Notes: generated from the sequence alone by a model not told the origin. DNA of 64,000 nt from Leptospira alstonii serovar Sichuan str. 79601 (GCF_000347175.1 NZ_ANIK01000028.1:186001-250000); one strand, 5' to 3'; shown: positions 1 through 44,729, counted from the stretch's first letter. Numbers and translations are program-made.

Positions 1-756
<756 letters not shown>

Positions 757-757
757 T

Positions 758-1405
758 TTATTCCTCCGATTCTTCCTTTTCCTCTTTACCGAATGCGTAG
801 AGTCCTTTTTTAATCGGAGTTTTGCGGTTGAGTCCCGGATGAATTTTCGTGATCGTAAAAATGAATCGCATTCTTTCCTTTCCGAAGTTGTTTACAAAAA
901 ATTCGGAGGAAAGACTGATTTCGAAATACTGGGTCATTCTTTCTTTGACTACCTTGTCCGAAATCCGAAAGTCCGCATTTTTACCGATCACTTCGTAGCT
1001 GTCCAGTTTTTCAGCAGATTCCATTTTGGAGAACGTGGGCATTCCCGGGGGTTTGAACAATACGGGAGAATTTCGTAATATTTGAATTTCGTAATCTTCC
1101 GAGTCTTTCGCTTTTTTAAGATTAAATATCAGATGATTGTCGGAGATTGCGTTGCAATACGTTCGAATGTTTCCGGAAGTCTGTCCCACGCTAAATCGAA
1201 TGTTCCTCTGACTTTCGGAAACCACGAGTAAAAATCTGTCCCCTTCTTCGGGTGGGGTGCCGATTCCGGCGCTTCCTTTTTTGATCGCCGGATAAATGAC
1301 TTCTCCGAAAAACAAAAAGATTAGACCAGTAAACGCCGCCAAACCCGCAAAGATCAAAAAAACGTCCAGACCGACCGTATAAATAAGACCGAGAGTAAAA
1401 AACAA
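758..1405 (-). CDS. Hypothetical membrane-anchored protein
   Basis: 215 residues, not recognised. A hydrophobic N-terminus (about residues 12-40) forms one or two membrane segments, followed by a soluble domain of about 170 residues rich in beta-type sequence, and a charged acidic tail (EEKEESEE). The start used is TTG at 1405, preceded by AGAGGAAG with short spacing; no ATG or GTG is available before the hydrophobic segment. It lies 9 bp downstream of the small gene ending at 1415, so the two are probably co-transcribed. No function is claimed. Confidence 0.6.
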   Translation of the reverse strand: MFFTLGLIYTVGLDVFLIFAGLAAFTGLIFLFFGEVIYPAIKKGSAGIGTPPEEGDRFLLVVSESQRNIRFSVGQTSGNIRTYCNAISDNHLIFNLKKAKDSEDYEIQILRNSPVLFKPPGMPTFSKMESAEKLDSYEVIGKNADFRISDKVVKERMTQYFEISLSSEFFVNNFGKERMRFIFTITKIHPGLNRKTPIKKGLYAFGKEEKEESEE

Positions 1406-1414
1406 ACTTCCTCT

Positions 1415-1714
1415 TTATCGTCTTACATCGATTTTGTGATCGGTCGAGTTTTCGCTCATTCTGGAGCGTATCATCATGGAAAGAAGATTCTTCATTTGTT
1501 CGGGACTGATTACTTGATTCATTCTTTCTTCAAAGGACACAGGGGAAGGTTTCATGACAAGTTTTTCCGGTTTGATTTCATTTTCGGATTTTGTCTTCGA
1601 TTCTGAAATTTTTACGACCTTCGCTTGGGAGTTTGTCTCTGTCGATATCGGTTCCGCTTCTTTACGGAATTGGAACAACGAAAAAGGTTGGATCGTAAGT
1701 CCTGTTACATTCAT
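1415..1714 (-). CDS. Small hypothetical protein
   Basis: 99 residues from the ATG at 1714, chosen because AAGGAGG lies about 9 bases upstream; a longer in-frame extension to 1831 has no such site. The product is charged and low in hydrophobic content, with a Lys/Ser/Glu-rich middle and a C-terminal helix-like segment (about residues 60-88, ending SMMIRSRMSEN). No recognised domain. It precedes the membrane protein gene at 1405 and probably shares its mRNA. Confidence 0.55.
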   Translation of the reverse strand: MNVTGLTIQPFSLFQFRKEAEPISTETNSQAKVVKISESKTKSENEIKPEKLVMKPSPVSFEERMNQVISPEQMKNLLSMMIRSRMSENSTDHKIDVRR

Positions 1715-1990
1715 AAACCCAAACCTCCTTGAAATACGAATCGGATCGTTTGGATCCGAAAGTTTCTCTATTAAAACTATCGGTAATAGAGGATTTACTT
1801 TAGTTTTTTTTCGGTTTTTTTTACTCCTCAAGCGATATTTTTCACCGGAACTTTTAAACCGGGAAGCGGATGATTTCTAAAAAGTGCAGGAAAGAGAGTT
1901 TGAATTTATCGTTTGCCAGTCTACCTCAGATTTCTAAATTGGCAGTAGGGAAACTTAAGTTGCCGTTTTTCTAACCATCGGAGGAAATAT

Positions 1991-3041
<1,051 letters not shown>

Positions 3042-3068
3042 AATCAGAAAAATAGGAGTCAGCCAGAT

Positions 3069-4049
<981 letters not shown>

Positions 4050-4067
4050 ATTCGAAAGAGAGGTTTT

Positions 4068-7161
<3,094 letters not shown>

Positions 7162-7201
7162 ACTTTTCAAGAAAACTCCCTCGCTTGAATCTGTCTGAAG
7201 A

Positions 7202-8837
<1,636 letters not shown>

Positions 8838-8844
8838 TAGATTT

Positions 8845-9591
8845 TTGGCAAAGCATTTTTCCATTGTTTCTTTGCTTTTTCTTTTTATCTCCTGTTCCTC
8901 CCTGCTTAAAAAATCGTACATAGATGATTACTCAAGTCCCGACTTCGAATGCTGGTCCGGGGCGGGATACCGTTCCGCGGAAACGTTCGAACAGTACCGA
9001 AATCTTTGGCTCAAAATGAGAAATATCTATCGCGAAGAGAATCAAAGAATTAAAACCGCAAGCGTGGTTTTTGTAGGGAACTCTTTGATTCAGTTGTTTC
9101 CAAATGAAATTCTAACGAAGGAATTTCCGGGTGCGGTCAACCGAGGAATCGGCGGGGATATAACGGAACTACTCTTGGAAAGATTGGACGAGGACGTGGT
9201 TTCCTTAAATCCAAAGGCGATCGTTTTGGAAATTGGGGGAAACGATCTCATCCAAGGAAAATGTCTCCATTTGATTGAAAATAACTTGGTCAAAATTTTG
9301 GACAAGCTTACTCAATCGCTTCCCAACGCAAAAATAGTGATCCTGGGAATCCCTCCAGTCCGAACTCAGAATTTGAACCGAGTTTCTCCCGTGATCAATC
9401 TGGCTTGGGTCTCAATCATTCAGTCTTATAAAAACGTCGTTTTTTTGGACAACTGGCAATGGCTCAGAGAAAAGGATAGGCCGATTCTTCGTCAGGAATT
9501 CTGGCTTGAAAAAGATAAAATCCACTTGAATGAAAACGCATACAAGGTCTGGGTCGAAAAATTAAAACCGATTCTTTTGCCTTATCTCTAA
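8845..9591 (+). CDS. SGNH/GDSL-family hydrolase, probable lipoprotein
   Basis: 248 residues from TTG 8845. The N-terminus is a lipoprotein signal with Cys at residue 17 (FLFISCSS, a relaxed spirochaetal lipobox). The SGNH blocks are in order: block I FVGNSLIQ with nucleophile Ser in GNS instead of GDS; block II glycine in NRGIGGD; block III GGND; and block V DKIHLNENAY supplying the Asp-His pair. It resembles the platelet-activating-factor acetylhydrolase-like esterase group. Substrate unknown; likely a membrane-anchored esterase or carbohydrate deacetylase. No ribosome-binding site directly precedes the TTG, so translation may be coupled to the 58-residue gene. Confidence 0.75.
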   Translation: MAKHFSIVSLLFLFISCSSLLKKSYIDDYSSPDFECWSGAGYRSAETFEQYRNLWLKMRNIYREENQRIKTASVVFVGNSLIQLFPNEILTKEFPGAVNRGIGGDITELLLERLDEDVVSLNPKAIVLEIGGNDLIQGKCLHLIENNLVKILDKLTQSLPNAKIVILGIPPVRTQNLNRVSPVINLAWVSIIQSYKNVVFLDNWQWLREKDRPILRQEFWLEKDKIHLNENAYKVWVEKLKPILLPYL

Positions 9592-9601
9592 AAGGAAAAT
9601 C

Positions 9602-10465
9602 TTGCTCTTAATTCTCACGCAAAACCCCGAAGAGATTCGTAAAGAACTCTTATTAGGAATGGGAGGTTTTGTATCTCTCAAACCGGAGGAGGCGTTTTTG
9701 CTTTCCTCGGCTCCGATCCGCACACAAGGATTATGGAGTTGTATCGAGTGGAAGATTTCGAGAAAGCTGGATCGTCTTGAACTGATTCAAATCAGAGAAA
9801 TATTCGCAAAGAAAAATGCGGATCTTCTGCAAGTGGAGAAATTGCTTGATCCGAAGAAAAAAAGTTTTTTCGCATTCGATATGGACTCCACTTTGATCCG
9901 TCAAGAAGTCATAGACGAATTGGCGGGACTTGCCGGAGTTTATGAGGAAGTCGCTTCGGTCACCAAAGAAGCGATGGAAGGAAATCTGGACTTTCAGGAA
10001 GCCCTCAAAAAAAGATGTACTCATTTAAAAGGTCTTTCCGCTTCTATTTTTACGGAGCTCTATCAGAAACTGGAGCTGAATCAAGGAGTCGAAAAACTTC
10101 TCCGAGGATTGAAAGAAAGGAATAGTCAAACCGCTGTTTTTTCCGGAGGTTTTACGGATATTCTGGAAATTTTTCAAAGAGAATACGGGATAGACGAGGT
10201 TCATGCGAATGTTTTAGAAAGAGACAACGGACAACTTTCGGGAAACGTAGTAGGAGACATCGTTGATAAAAATAAGAAACTCGAATATCTGAAAAAAATT
10301 CGAGATCGGGAAGGTGTTCATCCCTCTCAAGTTGTTGCGGTCGGCGACGGTGCGAACGATTCTCTGATGTTAAACGAAGCAGGGATTGGAATCGGATTTC
10401 ACGCAAAAGAAGGTTTGAAAAAACTCATCGTCAATTGGGTGGACTTCGCTCCGATGGACGTTCTT

Positions 10466-10483
<18 letters not shown>
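9602..10483 (+). CDS. serB: Phosphoserine phosphatase
   Basis: HAD-superfamily enzyme for the last step of serine synthesis. 293 residues: an N-terminal region of about 90 residues and then the catalytic domain. HAD motif I is FAFDMDSTLIRQEVIDE with nucleophile Asp, motif II lies in FSGGFTDI, and motifs III/IV are the downstream lysine and VGDGANDSLML. The start is TTG at 9602 with AAAGGAAAAT upstream. The 3' end overlaps the convergent mutS by 18 bp. Confidence 0.9.
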
Positions 10484-13008
<2,525 letters not shown>

Positions 13009-13012
<4 letters not shown>

Positions 13013-13659
13013 AAGGCCGATTTTGCGTTCCTGATGAATTGAATCACTTTTTGAGCGTCTTTGATTCCGGGAGAGGATTCGACTCCGCTTGCGACGTCGA
13101 CTCCGAAGGGTTTTACGCTTTGAATCGCATTGGCGACGTTAGTCGGCGTGAGTCCTCCGGCTAAAAAAAACTTTCTTTCGATTTCTGAAATGAATTCCCA
13201 ATTGAAAGTTTCTCCCGTACCTCCACCCGCACTTTTGGAATAACTATCGAGGATCAAAAATTCTCCGGGAATGTCTTTTAGATTTTCGTTATACACCGGG
13301 GCTTGCACTCGATAAGAGCAAATCTGGCGTTTACCGAGTAATTGTCTCCGATCCGCGGAAGCAAGTTCCGGATCGCCCCAAACCCACTGGACGAGATCGT
13401 GATCTAAGGCAGAAATGACGGACTCAACTTCTTCGGGGGAATTTTGATAGAATAACAAGACGATTTCGGGAGAATTCTTTTCTGCTCTGTAGTATTCTAC
13501 GACTCTTTGAGCGTCGGAAAACGAGATTTTCCTCGGGCTGGAAGCCGCAAAATTCAGACCGATATAATCCGCGCCCTCGTCCTTGCAGATTTTTGCGATT
13601 TCTAAGTCTCGAATTCCGCAGATCTTAACCTTTGTTTTTTCGGAAGAATTCGTTTTCAT
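13009..13659 (-). CDS. trpF: Phosphoribosylanthranilate isomerase
   Basis: Isomerase of tryptophan synthesis. 216 residues from the ATG at 13659; the open frame reaches a GTG at 13725, but the extra 22 residues are Lys-rich and exceed the usual family length. Signatures: VKICGIRD near the N-terminus with the catalytic Cys, GLNFAASSPR, and FLAGGLTPTNV followed by GVDVASGVESSPGIKD, the phosphate-binding end of the barrel. No other trp genes are nearby; it sits alone with mutS. Confidence 0.92.
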
Positions 13660-13761
13660 GAGGGAAGTTTTTCCAGTCTTTAGGGAGGGTTTTTTTAGAT
13701 CACGCACTTTAACATTCTTTAACACTGGTCAATTTTCGCACGGAATGTATTTTCGGATTTC

Positions 13762-14459
<698 letters not shown>

Positions 14460-14463
<4 letters not shown>

Positions 14464-14867
14464 ACTTTGGGAATTTTTTTCATCGCTGCGTTGATCTTTT
14501 CCAATACCTTCTCGCGTTTTACCGGTTTTGGAACGTAATCCATCGCGCCTTCGTCGATCAGATTTTTTAAAACCGCAGGAGTATTTTCTTCGGAAACGAT
14601 CACGATTCTAGGAAGCACTCCTTTGTCCTTGATTTCAAAGAAAGTTGCATATCCGTCCATCACCGGCAGATTGAGATCGAGTGTGATCAAATCCACGAGT
14701 CTGTGTTCGTCGTAGAGTTTGACGAGTTCCTTTCCGTTTTCCGCAAATCCGATCACTTGATAACCTTCCGATTCCAAAATTTGCGCCAGCTGTTTGGCTT
14801 GAAATCTGGAATTCTCGGCGATCAATACTTGATACGGCCTTCCGTTGGGAGCTACACCTGCTTTCAT
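14460..14867 (-). CDS. CheY-like response-regulator receiver protein
   Basis: 135 residues forming a stand-alone receiver domain without an output domain. The phosphoacceptor is Asp64 in TLDLNLPVMDG, the switch residue Ser92 in VIVSEE, and the conserved Lys114 in VPKPVKR. The usual acidic pair is reduced to A-E (Glu18), a variant still compatible with metal binding. AGAGG stands upstream of the ATG. It follows leuB by 16 bp at the end of a metabolic operon, so its partner kinase is not evident. Confidence 0.87.
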
Positions 14868-14872
14868 TTTTT

Positions 14873-18969
<4,097 letters not shown>

Positions 18970-18970
18970 C

Positions 18971-19033
<63 letters not shown>

Positions 19034-19049
19034 AGCCGATTCATAAAGT

Positions 19050-19414
<365 letters not shown>

Positions 19415-19415
<1 letters not shown>

Positions 19416-20530
19416 TGGAACCCGGAGAATTTTGGATCGAAGAACGACTCGAGAAGTATAGAAAGATCGCGCCCTGCAATCTCGGAGAAAGCGGGGTTCG
19501 AAATATCACTTTGGGTGAACTGCTTTCGAGCTTGAATCTTTCTCCGGATGTTTTGACTTCGATTTCCCTGGAAGACGCGCCCAACCGAGGGAGTCTCGTC
19601 TTAAGAGAAGAAATCGCTAAACTTTATCCCGGCCTCGACGCGGATCGGATTTTGATCACAACCGGAACCGGAGAGGCGCTTTACATTTTATTTCATCTGC
19701 TTTGTAAAAGAGGTTCGGTCGTTTCTTATTTACATCCCGCCTTTCAAGCGTTATACGAAATACCGAAGATGATCGGCGCCGTTTTGGAGCCCATTCCACT
19801 TTTGGAATATATGGATCAGAGTTCGAGTTCCTATCTTCCGGAATTTTGCGTTTGGGAGTTGTTCGCTCGCGGAAAAAACCTGGTTATTTTCAATCACCCT
19901 CAAAATCCGACCGGACTTTCTTTGAGGCAGGATGAAATTAAAAAGATCCGCGAATTTGCCGAGGAACACACGGGATGGATTCTTTTTGACGAACACTATC
20001 GGTTTTTGGATTTTCAAAACGACTTGAGTTGGACCGGAGCCGGTCTTACCGAACGTACGGTGAGTACCGGTTCGATCACGAAATGTTTCGGAGTCATGGG
20101 GCTTAGAATCGGTTGGATGACGGGGCCGAAAAAACTGATTGAAAAGGCGAGGTCGTTCAAAGACTATCTAACGCATACGGTTTCTCCGATTTCTGAATTT
20201 CTCACCTTGAAAATTTTACAAAACCGAGAACGTTTGATTTTTCCGATCAAAACATCCATTTTAGAGAATATTCAATTTTTCGAAACTATATGGAAGGATC
20301 TTCCGGGGATCGCCGGTTTTACGAGGCCGGGCGGAGGAGTGGTTTCCTTTCTAAAACTCAAGGAAGGGATTCTTTCCTCCCGATACGCGGACGTTTTGAT
20401 CGAGCGTTGTGGTGTGTTCGTACTTCCGGGACGGGATTTCGAATGTGAGGGTTGGATTCGGATCGGTTTTGGAGAAAGTCCGGAGAGGTTTCGGTCGGGT
20501 TTGGAACGATGGAAAAATTTGAGTCTTTGA
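19415..20530 (+). CDS. PLP-dependent aminotransferase, class I/II
   Basis: 371 residues from the ATG at 19415, set by the TGATG overlap with the upstream gene. Fold-type I features: GTGEALYILFHLLC, HPQNPTGLS for cofactor and substrate binding, FDEHYR, the PLP lysine in GSITKCFGVMGLRIGW, and the C-terminal arginine region in WIRIGFGES. It belongs to the aspartate-aminotransferase superfamily, but the substrate is not evident. No metabolic neighbours clarify it. Confidence 0.8.
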
Positions 20531-20664
20531 CGAATGATTCATCCGGAAGAGAATCTCCTCTCCCGCGGAACTGGACTTGATTTCGACAAAGGGCGCGTTT
20601 AAAAGTTCGTTTCTATTTTGACGAGATCTTATTCTTGTTTGGTCGCGGTTCCTAACAAATCAAA

Positions 20665-21708
20665 CTAAAGTCCTTTCAAAATTCGTTTTGCAAAAAGCAT
20701 AGGATGGATCGTAAAAACCGCCCTTTGAAAAAACTCTCCTTTTAAAAATTCGCTTTTCAGAAGGAAACGTTTTCCTCCGACTTGAATGAATTCGGAATCG
20801 AAAGAATCTTCGATTTCGCTGTCGATTTGGAATCGAATCTCCTTATTTAAAATCTTAAAAACCTGTTCCTTCGAAGAACTCTTCCACTGAAATTCGTTTG
20901 GAAATAAATTTCGCTCTTGTAACCAAAGGGGTAGATTCTTTCTTTCTAATTTAGAAGGAAAGAATGTACCCAAATAATACGACTCCGGTTTTTCCAAGTC
21001 CACGCTCTTATCGGATGTTTCTCTGAGATAACCTTGTGCGTAAAGATCGCAAAACGCAAGTTCTGGGGAATAGGACTCTTCATAAAATTCCTGTTTGGAA
21101 AAGGAGGCCGCTCTTGCAGAGATAAAACGGAGTTTGATTTTTTTGGAACCGCCGAACGGAATCCAAGAAAGCGGAAGTGACGATTTCCATTCTTCCCAAG
21201 GAAAGAATTCTTCCCAAAGAATCATAGAATGAAGATACAATCGATACGGATTCGGGGAGGCCGCGCTTATGAAGTCGGGAAAAGTTTCGATCGGAACCGA
21301 ATCGAATTTCTTTTTAGAAAAAAGTTTTTTCCAAGGTTTCTCATTTAAGGTATGTAAGGATTTATGTAATAGCTTCCAAATCCGGTACTTTGTCTGTTCC
21401 GGGAATCCGGAATGAAGTTTTTGTCTGATCCGAACCTTTTTCTTTCCGCCTGCAAACGCGGTCATATCCACTTCCGAATCCGAACCAAAGATAGGAGGGA
21501 TTCCGTTTTCCAAAGGAAGTTTGGTTTCATAGAGAAGATGCTGAACGTCTCTAGGATCTACGACTTGTTCTTTGGTAAATTCCGGATGGACGATGGGGAG
21601 AAGTCGACGTTCGATTCGGATTTTTCTACTTTGAAAGAAAGGTAGAACATTCACCTTCCAGATACGATCCAGCCAGAATTGAAAGTTTGTGAAGGCGGGT
21701 CTGAACAT
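20665..21708 (-). CDS. Hypothetical protein
   Basis: 347 residues, not recognised. Rich in Lys, Phe, Trp and Ser, with no signal peptide and no clear membrane segment. The initial ATG has no good ribosome-binding site. It stands alone on the minus strand between plus-strand genes, and its 5' end faces rpmB across about 126 bp. Length, composition and absence of in-frame stops support a real gene. Confidence 0.6.
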   Translation of the reverse strand: MFRPAFTNFQFWLDRIWKVNVLPFFQSRKIRIERRLLPIVHPEFTKEQVVDPRDVQHLLYETKLPLENGIPPIFGSDSEVDMTAFAGGKKKVRIRQKLHSGFPEQTKYRIWKLLHKSLHTLNEKPWKKLFSKKKFDSVPIETFPDFISAASPNPYRLYLHSMILWEEFFPWEEWKSSLPLSWIPFGGSKKIKLRFISARAASFSKQEFYEESYSPELAFCDLYAQGYLRETSDKSVDLEKPESYYLGTFFPSKLERKNLPLWLQERNLFPNEFQWKSSSKEQVFKILNKEIRFQIDSEIEDSFDSEFIQVGGKRFLLKSEFLKGEFFQRAVFTIHPMLFAKRILKGL

Positions 21709-21771
21709 CGGGGAAAGGTTTGATTGGCAGTCTTTTTACGAGTCGCAAGATTTTCCATACAAAATTCTACT

Positions 21772-21804
<33 letters not shown>

Positions 21805-21834
21805 CGAAAAGGATCGATCGATTCTGTCCTTACT

Positions 21835-22119
<285 letters not shown>

Positions 22120-22771
22120 TCCTGCGTTTCTAAAGTGGTTTTCCCGAATCTTTTCTCTTTTAGGAAAAGAGTTCGGGGAGGTCGTCACTCCTCTTCATTT
22201 CCGACAAGACTATGAGCTCGCGATTGCGGTAATTCTAAGCGCGCAATGTACCGACGAGCGAGTCAATCAAGTCACTCCGGCGCTTTTTAAAACCTTTCCT
22301 TCCTTAAAATCGTTTGCGAACGCGGATATTTTCGAGCTCGAAAAATTAATCTTTTCCACGGGTTTCTACCGCAATAAGGCAAAGTCCATTCAGGGTTTTG
22401 CTAAAAAATTGATAAACGACTTTGACGGTAAAATCCCCAAGACAATTGCGGAGCTTATTACACTTCCCGGATTCGGCCGTAAAACCGCAAACGTCGTTTT
22501 GTCCGAGGTTCACGGACTCGTGGAAGGAATCGTAGTCGACACGCACGTCAATCGTATTTCGAAAGTTCTCGGGCTGACTACAAAGAGCGATCCCGTCCGA
22601 GTGGAAAAAGACCTGATGGCGCTTCTTCCCGAAAAATATTGGAGAGATATTTCCTTGTATCTGATCTTTTTGGGAAGAAAAAGTTGTAAGGCACATCGAA
22701 GATTTTGCGAAGAATGTATATTAAAAAAGGATTGTCCATCGTCCTCGGTCGCCAAAGGAGTTTAGAATATT

Positions 22772-23194
22772 ATGGAAGTGTTTATCGATCAAAAGTTGGA
22801 AGGAATGGAACTCGCGACTCAGCATATCGTGATGTCCAGGGATCTCAATCAACACGGTTTTCTTTTCGGAGGCCAGATGCTCGCTTGGATCGACGAGGGT
22901 TGCGCCATGTATGTGATGGAAAAAATCCGCTATTCGAACATTGTCACCGTGAGTATGGCCGACGTCGTGTTTAAAAGCCCCGGACTTCTGGGAGATATCA
23001 TCCAGATCTTTTCCAAAATCGATCGGGTCGGAAACAGTTCGATCACGATTCGAAACACTTCCATCGGCAAAAGTCAAAGTAGAAAAGAGCTCAAAGAAAT
23101 CATCGATTGCAAGATTACTTATGTTTGTCTGGATGAAAAAGGGAAGCCGTTTCCTTATTTTCGGGATCATTTCGAACTTCAGGATCTGAAGTAA
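22772..23194 (+). CDS. Acyl-CoA thioesterase, hotdog fold (YciA-like)
   Basis: 140 residues, one hotdog domain. The active-site helix is NQHGFLFGGQMLAWIDEGCA, with the aspartate typical of the YciA/BACH group, followed by strands VSMADVVFKSPGLLGDII. It hydrolyses acyl-CoA thioesters; chain-length preference cannot be read from sequence. 6 bp after nth and 5 bp before the release-factor-like gene. Confidence 0.85.
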   Translation: MEVFIDQKLEGMELATQHIVMSRDLNQHGFLFGGQMLAWIDEGCAMYVMEKIRYSNIVTVSMADVVFKSPGLLGDIIQIFSKIDRVGNSSITIRNTSIGKSQSRKELKEIIDCKITYVCLDEKGKPFPYFRDHFELQDLK

Positions 23195-23199
23195 TTTTT

Positions 23200-23649
23200 A
23201 TGGCTTCTCGTTTTCCCGTTTCGGTCGAAAAAGAATACAAACTTTTGGAACTCATGGAGGTTCTTAAAGTGAAGGAGGAAGAACTCGAGGAAAGTTTTAC
23301 GAGAAGCGGGGGAAGAGGCGGACAAAACGTTAACAAGGTTTCCACAGCCGTTCATCTCAAACACAAACCCACGGGAATCGAAGTCAAATGTTCCCTTTAT
23401 AGAACCCAAGGTCTGAATCGTTATAAAGCGAGAGCGATTCTTTGTGAAAAAATTCAGGAATGGAATCATAAGACGCAAGGTGTTATAAGCGACGATCAAA
23501 AGAAGTCGATTCGTAACAAACAAAAGGACGCAAAACGAAAGAAGGAAAAGTATTCCAGAAAAAGCCGGGATTCTTCCTCCGTTCTTTTGGAACCGGAGGA
23601 AAGTTTTGAAGTTGAATCGGAAAATTCCGAAAGTTTAAACGAAGAATGA
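23200..23649 (+). CDS. Release-factor-like protein with GGQ domain
   Basis: 149 residues. A class I release-factor catalytic domain is present, with Gly40-Gly41-Gln42 in SGGRGGQNVNKVST, but no stop-codon recognition domains. A basic segment (about residues 105-125) is followed by a Ser/Glu-rich tail. The layout resembles ArfB (YaeJ) and other peptidyl-tRNA hydrolases that rescue stalled ribosomes, although the C-terminal tail here ends acidic and may differ in ribosome binding. Confidence 0.8.
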   Translation: MASRFPVSVEKEYKLLELMEVLKVKEEELEESFTRSGGRGGQNVNKVSTAVHLKHKPTGIEVKCSLYRTQGLNRYKARAILCEKIQEWNHKTQGVISDDQKKSIRNKQKDAKRKKEKYSRKSRDSSSVLLEPEESFEVESENSESLNEE

Positions 23650-23665
23650 ATGTCTTTGAATCAAA

Positions 23666-23679
23666 GTCGGAACTCCGAC
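23666..23679 (+). repeat. 14-bp dispersed palindrome, copy 1
   Basis: GTCGGAACTCCGAC between the release-factor-like gene and uvrC; 6-bp arms around AC. It matches the consensus GTNGGARYTCCNAC shared with four other intergenic sites in the window. Confidence 0.5.
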
Positions 23680-23798
23680 AAGTTTATTTAAGATTCAAGT
23701 GCCTTGTGAATCGATTATGGCAAACATCGGGCGTCTAAAGAACGATACGCGATGTTAGAACCTAACCACTATCCAATGACATCCGATTCCTAATACCT

Positions 23799-25628
<1,830 letters not shown>

Positions 25629-25678
25629 AATTCAAAACGTTCTGCATGTTTCCGGAACCGTATCGGGCGGAGGGAAAC

Positions 25679-31949
<6,271 letters not shown>

Positions 31950-32009
31950 ACGGACATCGTTTCGGATGATCAAAGAAACAAATATCTAAACGACCGACTG
32001 ATAGACGAC

Positions 32010-33342
<1,333 letters not shown>

Positions 33343-33357
33343 CCCAGATTCTGCACG

Positions 33358-33390
<33 letters not shown>

Positions 33391-33433
33391 GTCACATTGG
33401 ATTTCGATAAGTCCGTAAGTGAGGAGATCCTAG

Positions 33434-34744
<1,311 letters not shown>

Positions 34745-34925
34745 AAGCCCGCCTCAAAACTTTCCACTTGAGGTTCACGCAAGACATATTACAACATTAG
34801 AAACCGTTTTTTAGACGACTTCTAAAGGTTTTGGAAAATTTTCAACTCTAAACGCGAAAAATGAATATTCGGTTTTTATGATAAACAAACGGACAAAGAC
34901 GGATCTTTCAAAAAGCTTCTGTCAA

Positions 34926-36598
<1,673 letters not shown>

Positions 36599-36712
36599 TG
36601 TGCGATAAGCCAGAAAATCAAGAGAAAAGCACGGAAAGAAACGCGATTCAAAGATGAGGCATTGAGAAATTCTTTACTTTATCGTCCTATTAAATAGAGT
36701 CACCAACGTTTT

Positions 36713-38485
<1,773 letters not shown>

Positions 38486-39095
38486 AAGAAACTCCTGAAG
38501 CCTTGCGGATTCCTTTTTGTAATTGGATCTCCATTCCTCGCTTCCGGAAGGTCCTACCGTGTTCGTAAGAGCAAAGAACGAATAAAGAGGGATCTGAAAA
38601 TCATGACAAACTTTTGCGAGTCCGAAACATTCCATATTCTCAAAGCCCAGGTCGTGATCTCTTAGATATTCCAGAGCTTTTCCGGAAACGTTTTCAATCG
38701 TAATCGAACCGGTAGCGTTCGTTTTTGAAACCAGAATTTCTTCTACGGATTCGAACTCGAAAGAATGAGGGAACACAAACGAGTCGGGAACGATCTCCGG
38801 AACTCGGATTCTTCTTTCGATTTTTCCGAGTTCTTGATTTTCAAACTGAAACGAGAACCCGAATCGATTTTTCCAAAAACTAGGATGCATCCAAGGATAC
38901 ACTCCGGCAGAACCTATAAATAAAATATTGGAGGGGAGTGTCAGATCTTTACTTATGCGATTTAATAAAAAACTTTGAAGCCGTAAACCCGCTTGTAAAT
39001 TTCCGATTCCACAAACGGAAACGGCAAATTTTCCGTCCTTCGAAATCAGATCCGATTCTTCTTCGATCGCGGAACAAATTAATGTTTTTGAATGT

Positions 39096-41033
<1,938 letters not shown>

Positions 41034-41044
41034 ACGATTTTTTT

Positions 41045-42061
<1,017 letters not shown>

Positions 42062-42119
42062 TAAATTCCAACTTTTTTTTGGAAACCTGTCCTAAAAGGT
42101 CCTAGCTCTTCCGAAAAAT

Positions 42120-42133
42120 GTGGGAACTCCCAC
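42120..42133 (+). repeat. 14-bp dispersed palindrome, copy 2
   Basis: GTGGGAACTCCCAC in the argC-recA interval, extended by one matching base pair on each side. GGGACAAGCTC follows at 42151-42161, an arrangement repeated at 44671-44708. Confidence 0.55.
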
Positions 42134-42206
42134 AGGTTCTTGGAGAATTTGGGACAAGCTCTTGGTTTCTTAAGAAAGATTTTAATTTGGGGAAGATACT
42201 GTAACT

Positions 42207-42265
<59 letters not shown>

Positions 42266-42271
42266 GTTTGT

Positions 42272-43372
<1,101 letters not shown>

Positions 43373-43381
43373 GTTTTTTGC

Positions 43382-43409
43382 CTCCTTCCTTTACGGTTCC
43401 CGGAAGGAG
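43382..43409 (-). promoter_or_regulatory. Hairpin in the recA leader
   Basis: On the minus strand CTCCTTCC (43409-43402) pairs perfectly with GGAAGGAG (43389-43382) across a 12-base loop. The 3' arm is the ribosome-binding sequence of the ATG at 43372, so folding would mask it. This suggests translational control of RecA, or favours the second start at 43357, which has its own site outside the stem. Confidence 0.5.
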
Positions 43410-43502
43410 ATCCGTGTCGCATCAGCGGCAACCCTTTTTTAAGTATAATTCCCAATCCGGACAAAAATAGGATTTGCGGACCTAAAAAACGAATCAGTTT
43501 CG

Positions 43503-43544
<42 letters not shown>

Positions 43545-43568
43545 GAGCAAATTTAAAATATATGTAAG

Positions 43569-44406
<838 letters not shown>

Positions 44407-44554
44407 AAAGTCCTCATATTACATAAGTTTAATTATTATCTAAAAGCTCGAAACCGAAAATTCCCGTTTGTATTAAAACGATTTCGATAGGTTTATATTG
44501 CCGACCATTAAAGCTTTGTTTCAAGAGATTGTCCCAAAACCTCGAAGGAAATTT

Positions 44555-44568
44555 GCTGGAGTTCCCAC
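44555..44568 (+). repeat. 14-bp dispersed palindrome, copy 3 (degenerate)
   Basis: GCTGGAGTTCCCAC; one base off the consensus GTNGGARYTCCNAC at position 2. Preceded by the inverted TTGTCCCAAAACCT element. Confidence 0.4.
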
Positions 44569-44670
44569 GTATTAGATGTCAGCGATTAGGGATCAGATGT
44601 CAGGGTTAAAATTTTTTCGATTTTATCCATAACGGCCCGGAAGAGATCCAGCTTATCATCGTTTAAAAAC

Positions 44671-44684
44671 GTAGGAGTTCCCAC
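44671..44684 (+). repeat. 14-bp dispersed palindrome, copy 4
   Basis: GTAGGAGTTCCCAC followed closely by AGGTTTTGGGACAAGCTC. Same composite arrangement as near 42120. Confidence 0.5.
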
Positions 44685-44729
44685 ATTTTCAGGTTTTGGG
44701 ACAAGCTCCAAGTATTTTTCAGAGAAATG

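Larger units (their letters stand above)
44407..44729 (+). repeat. Repeat-rich intergenic stretch
   Basis: No gene. TTGTCCCAAAACCT (44529-44542) is the exact inverse of AGGTTTTGGGACAA (44691-44704). Two copies of the dispersed palindrome lie between them, and AGATGTCAG is directly repeated (44574-44582, 44595-44603). Likely remnants of a dispersed element of the genus; no coding capacity was found. Confidence 0.55.

Noticed and set aside
13660..13725. Longer TrpF start at GTG 13725
   Set aside because: It adds 22 Lys-rich residues beyond normal family length, without a ribosome-binding site.
34752..34773. CCTCAA/TTGAGG hairpin after the GT4 gene as a terminator
   Set aside because: The stem is only 6 bp with a 10-base loop and no T run follows on either strand.
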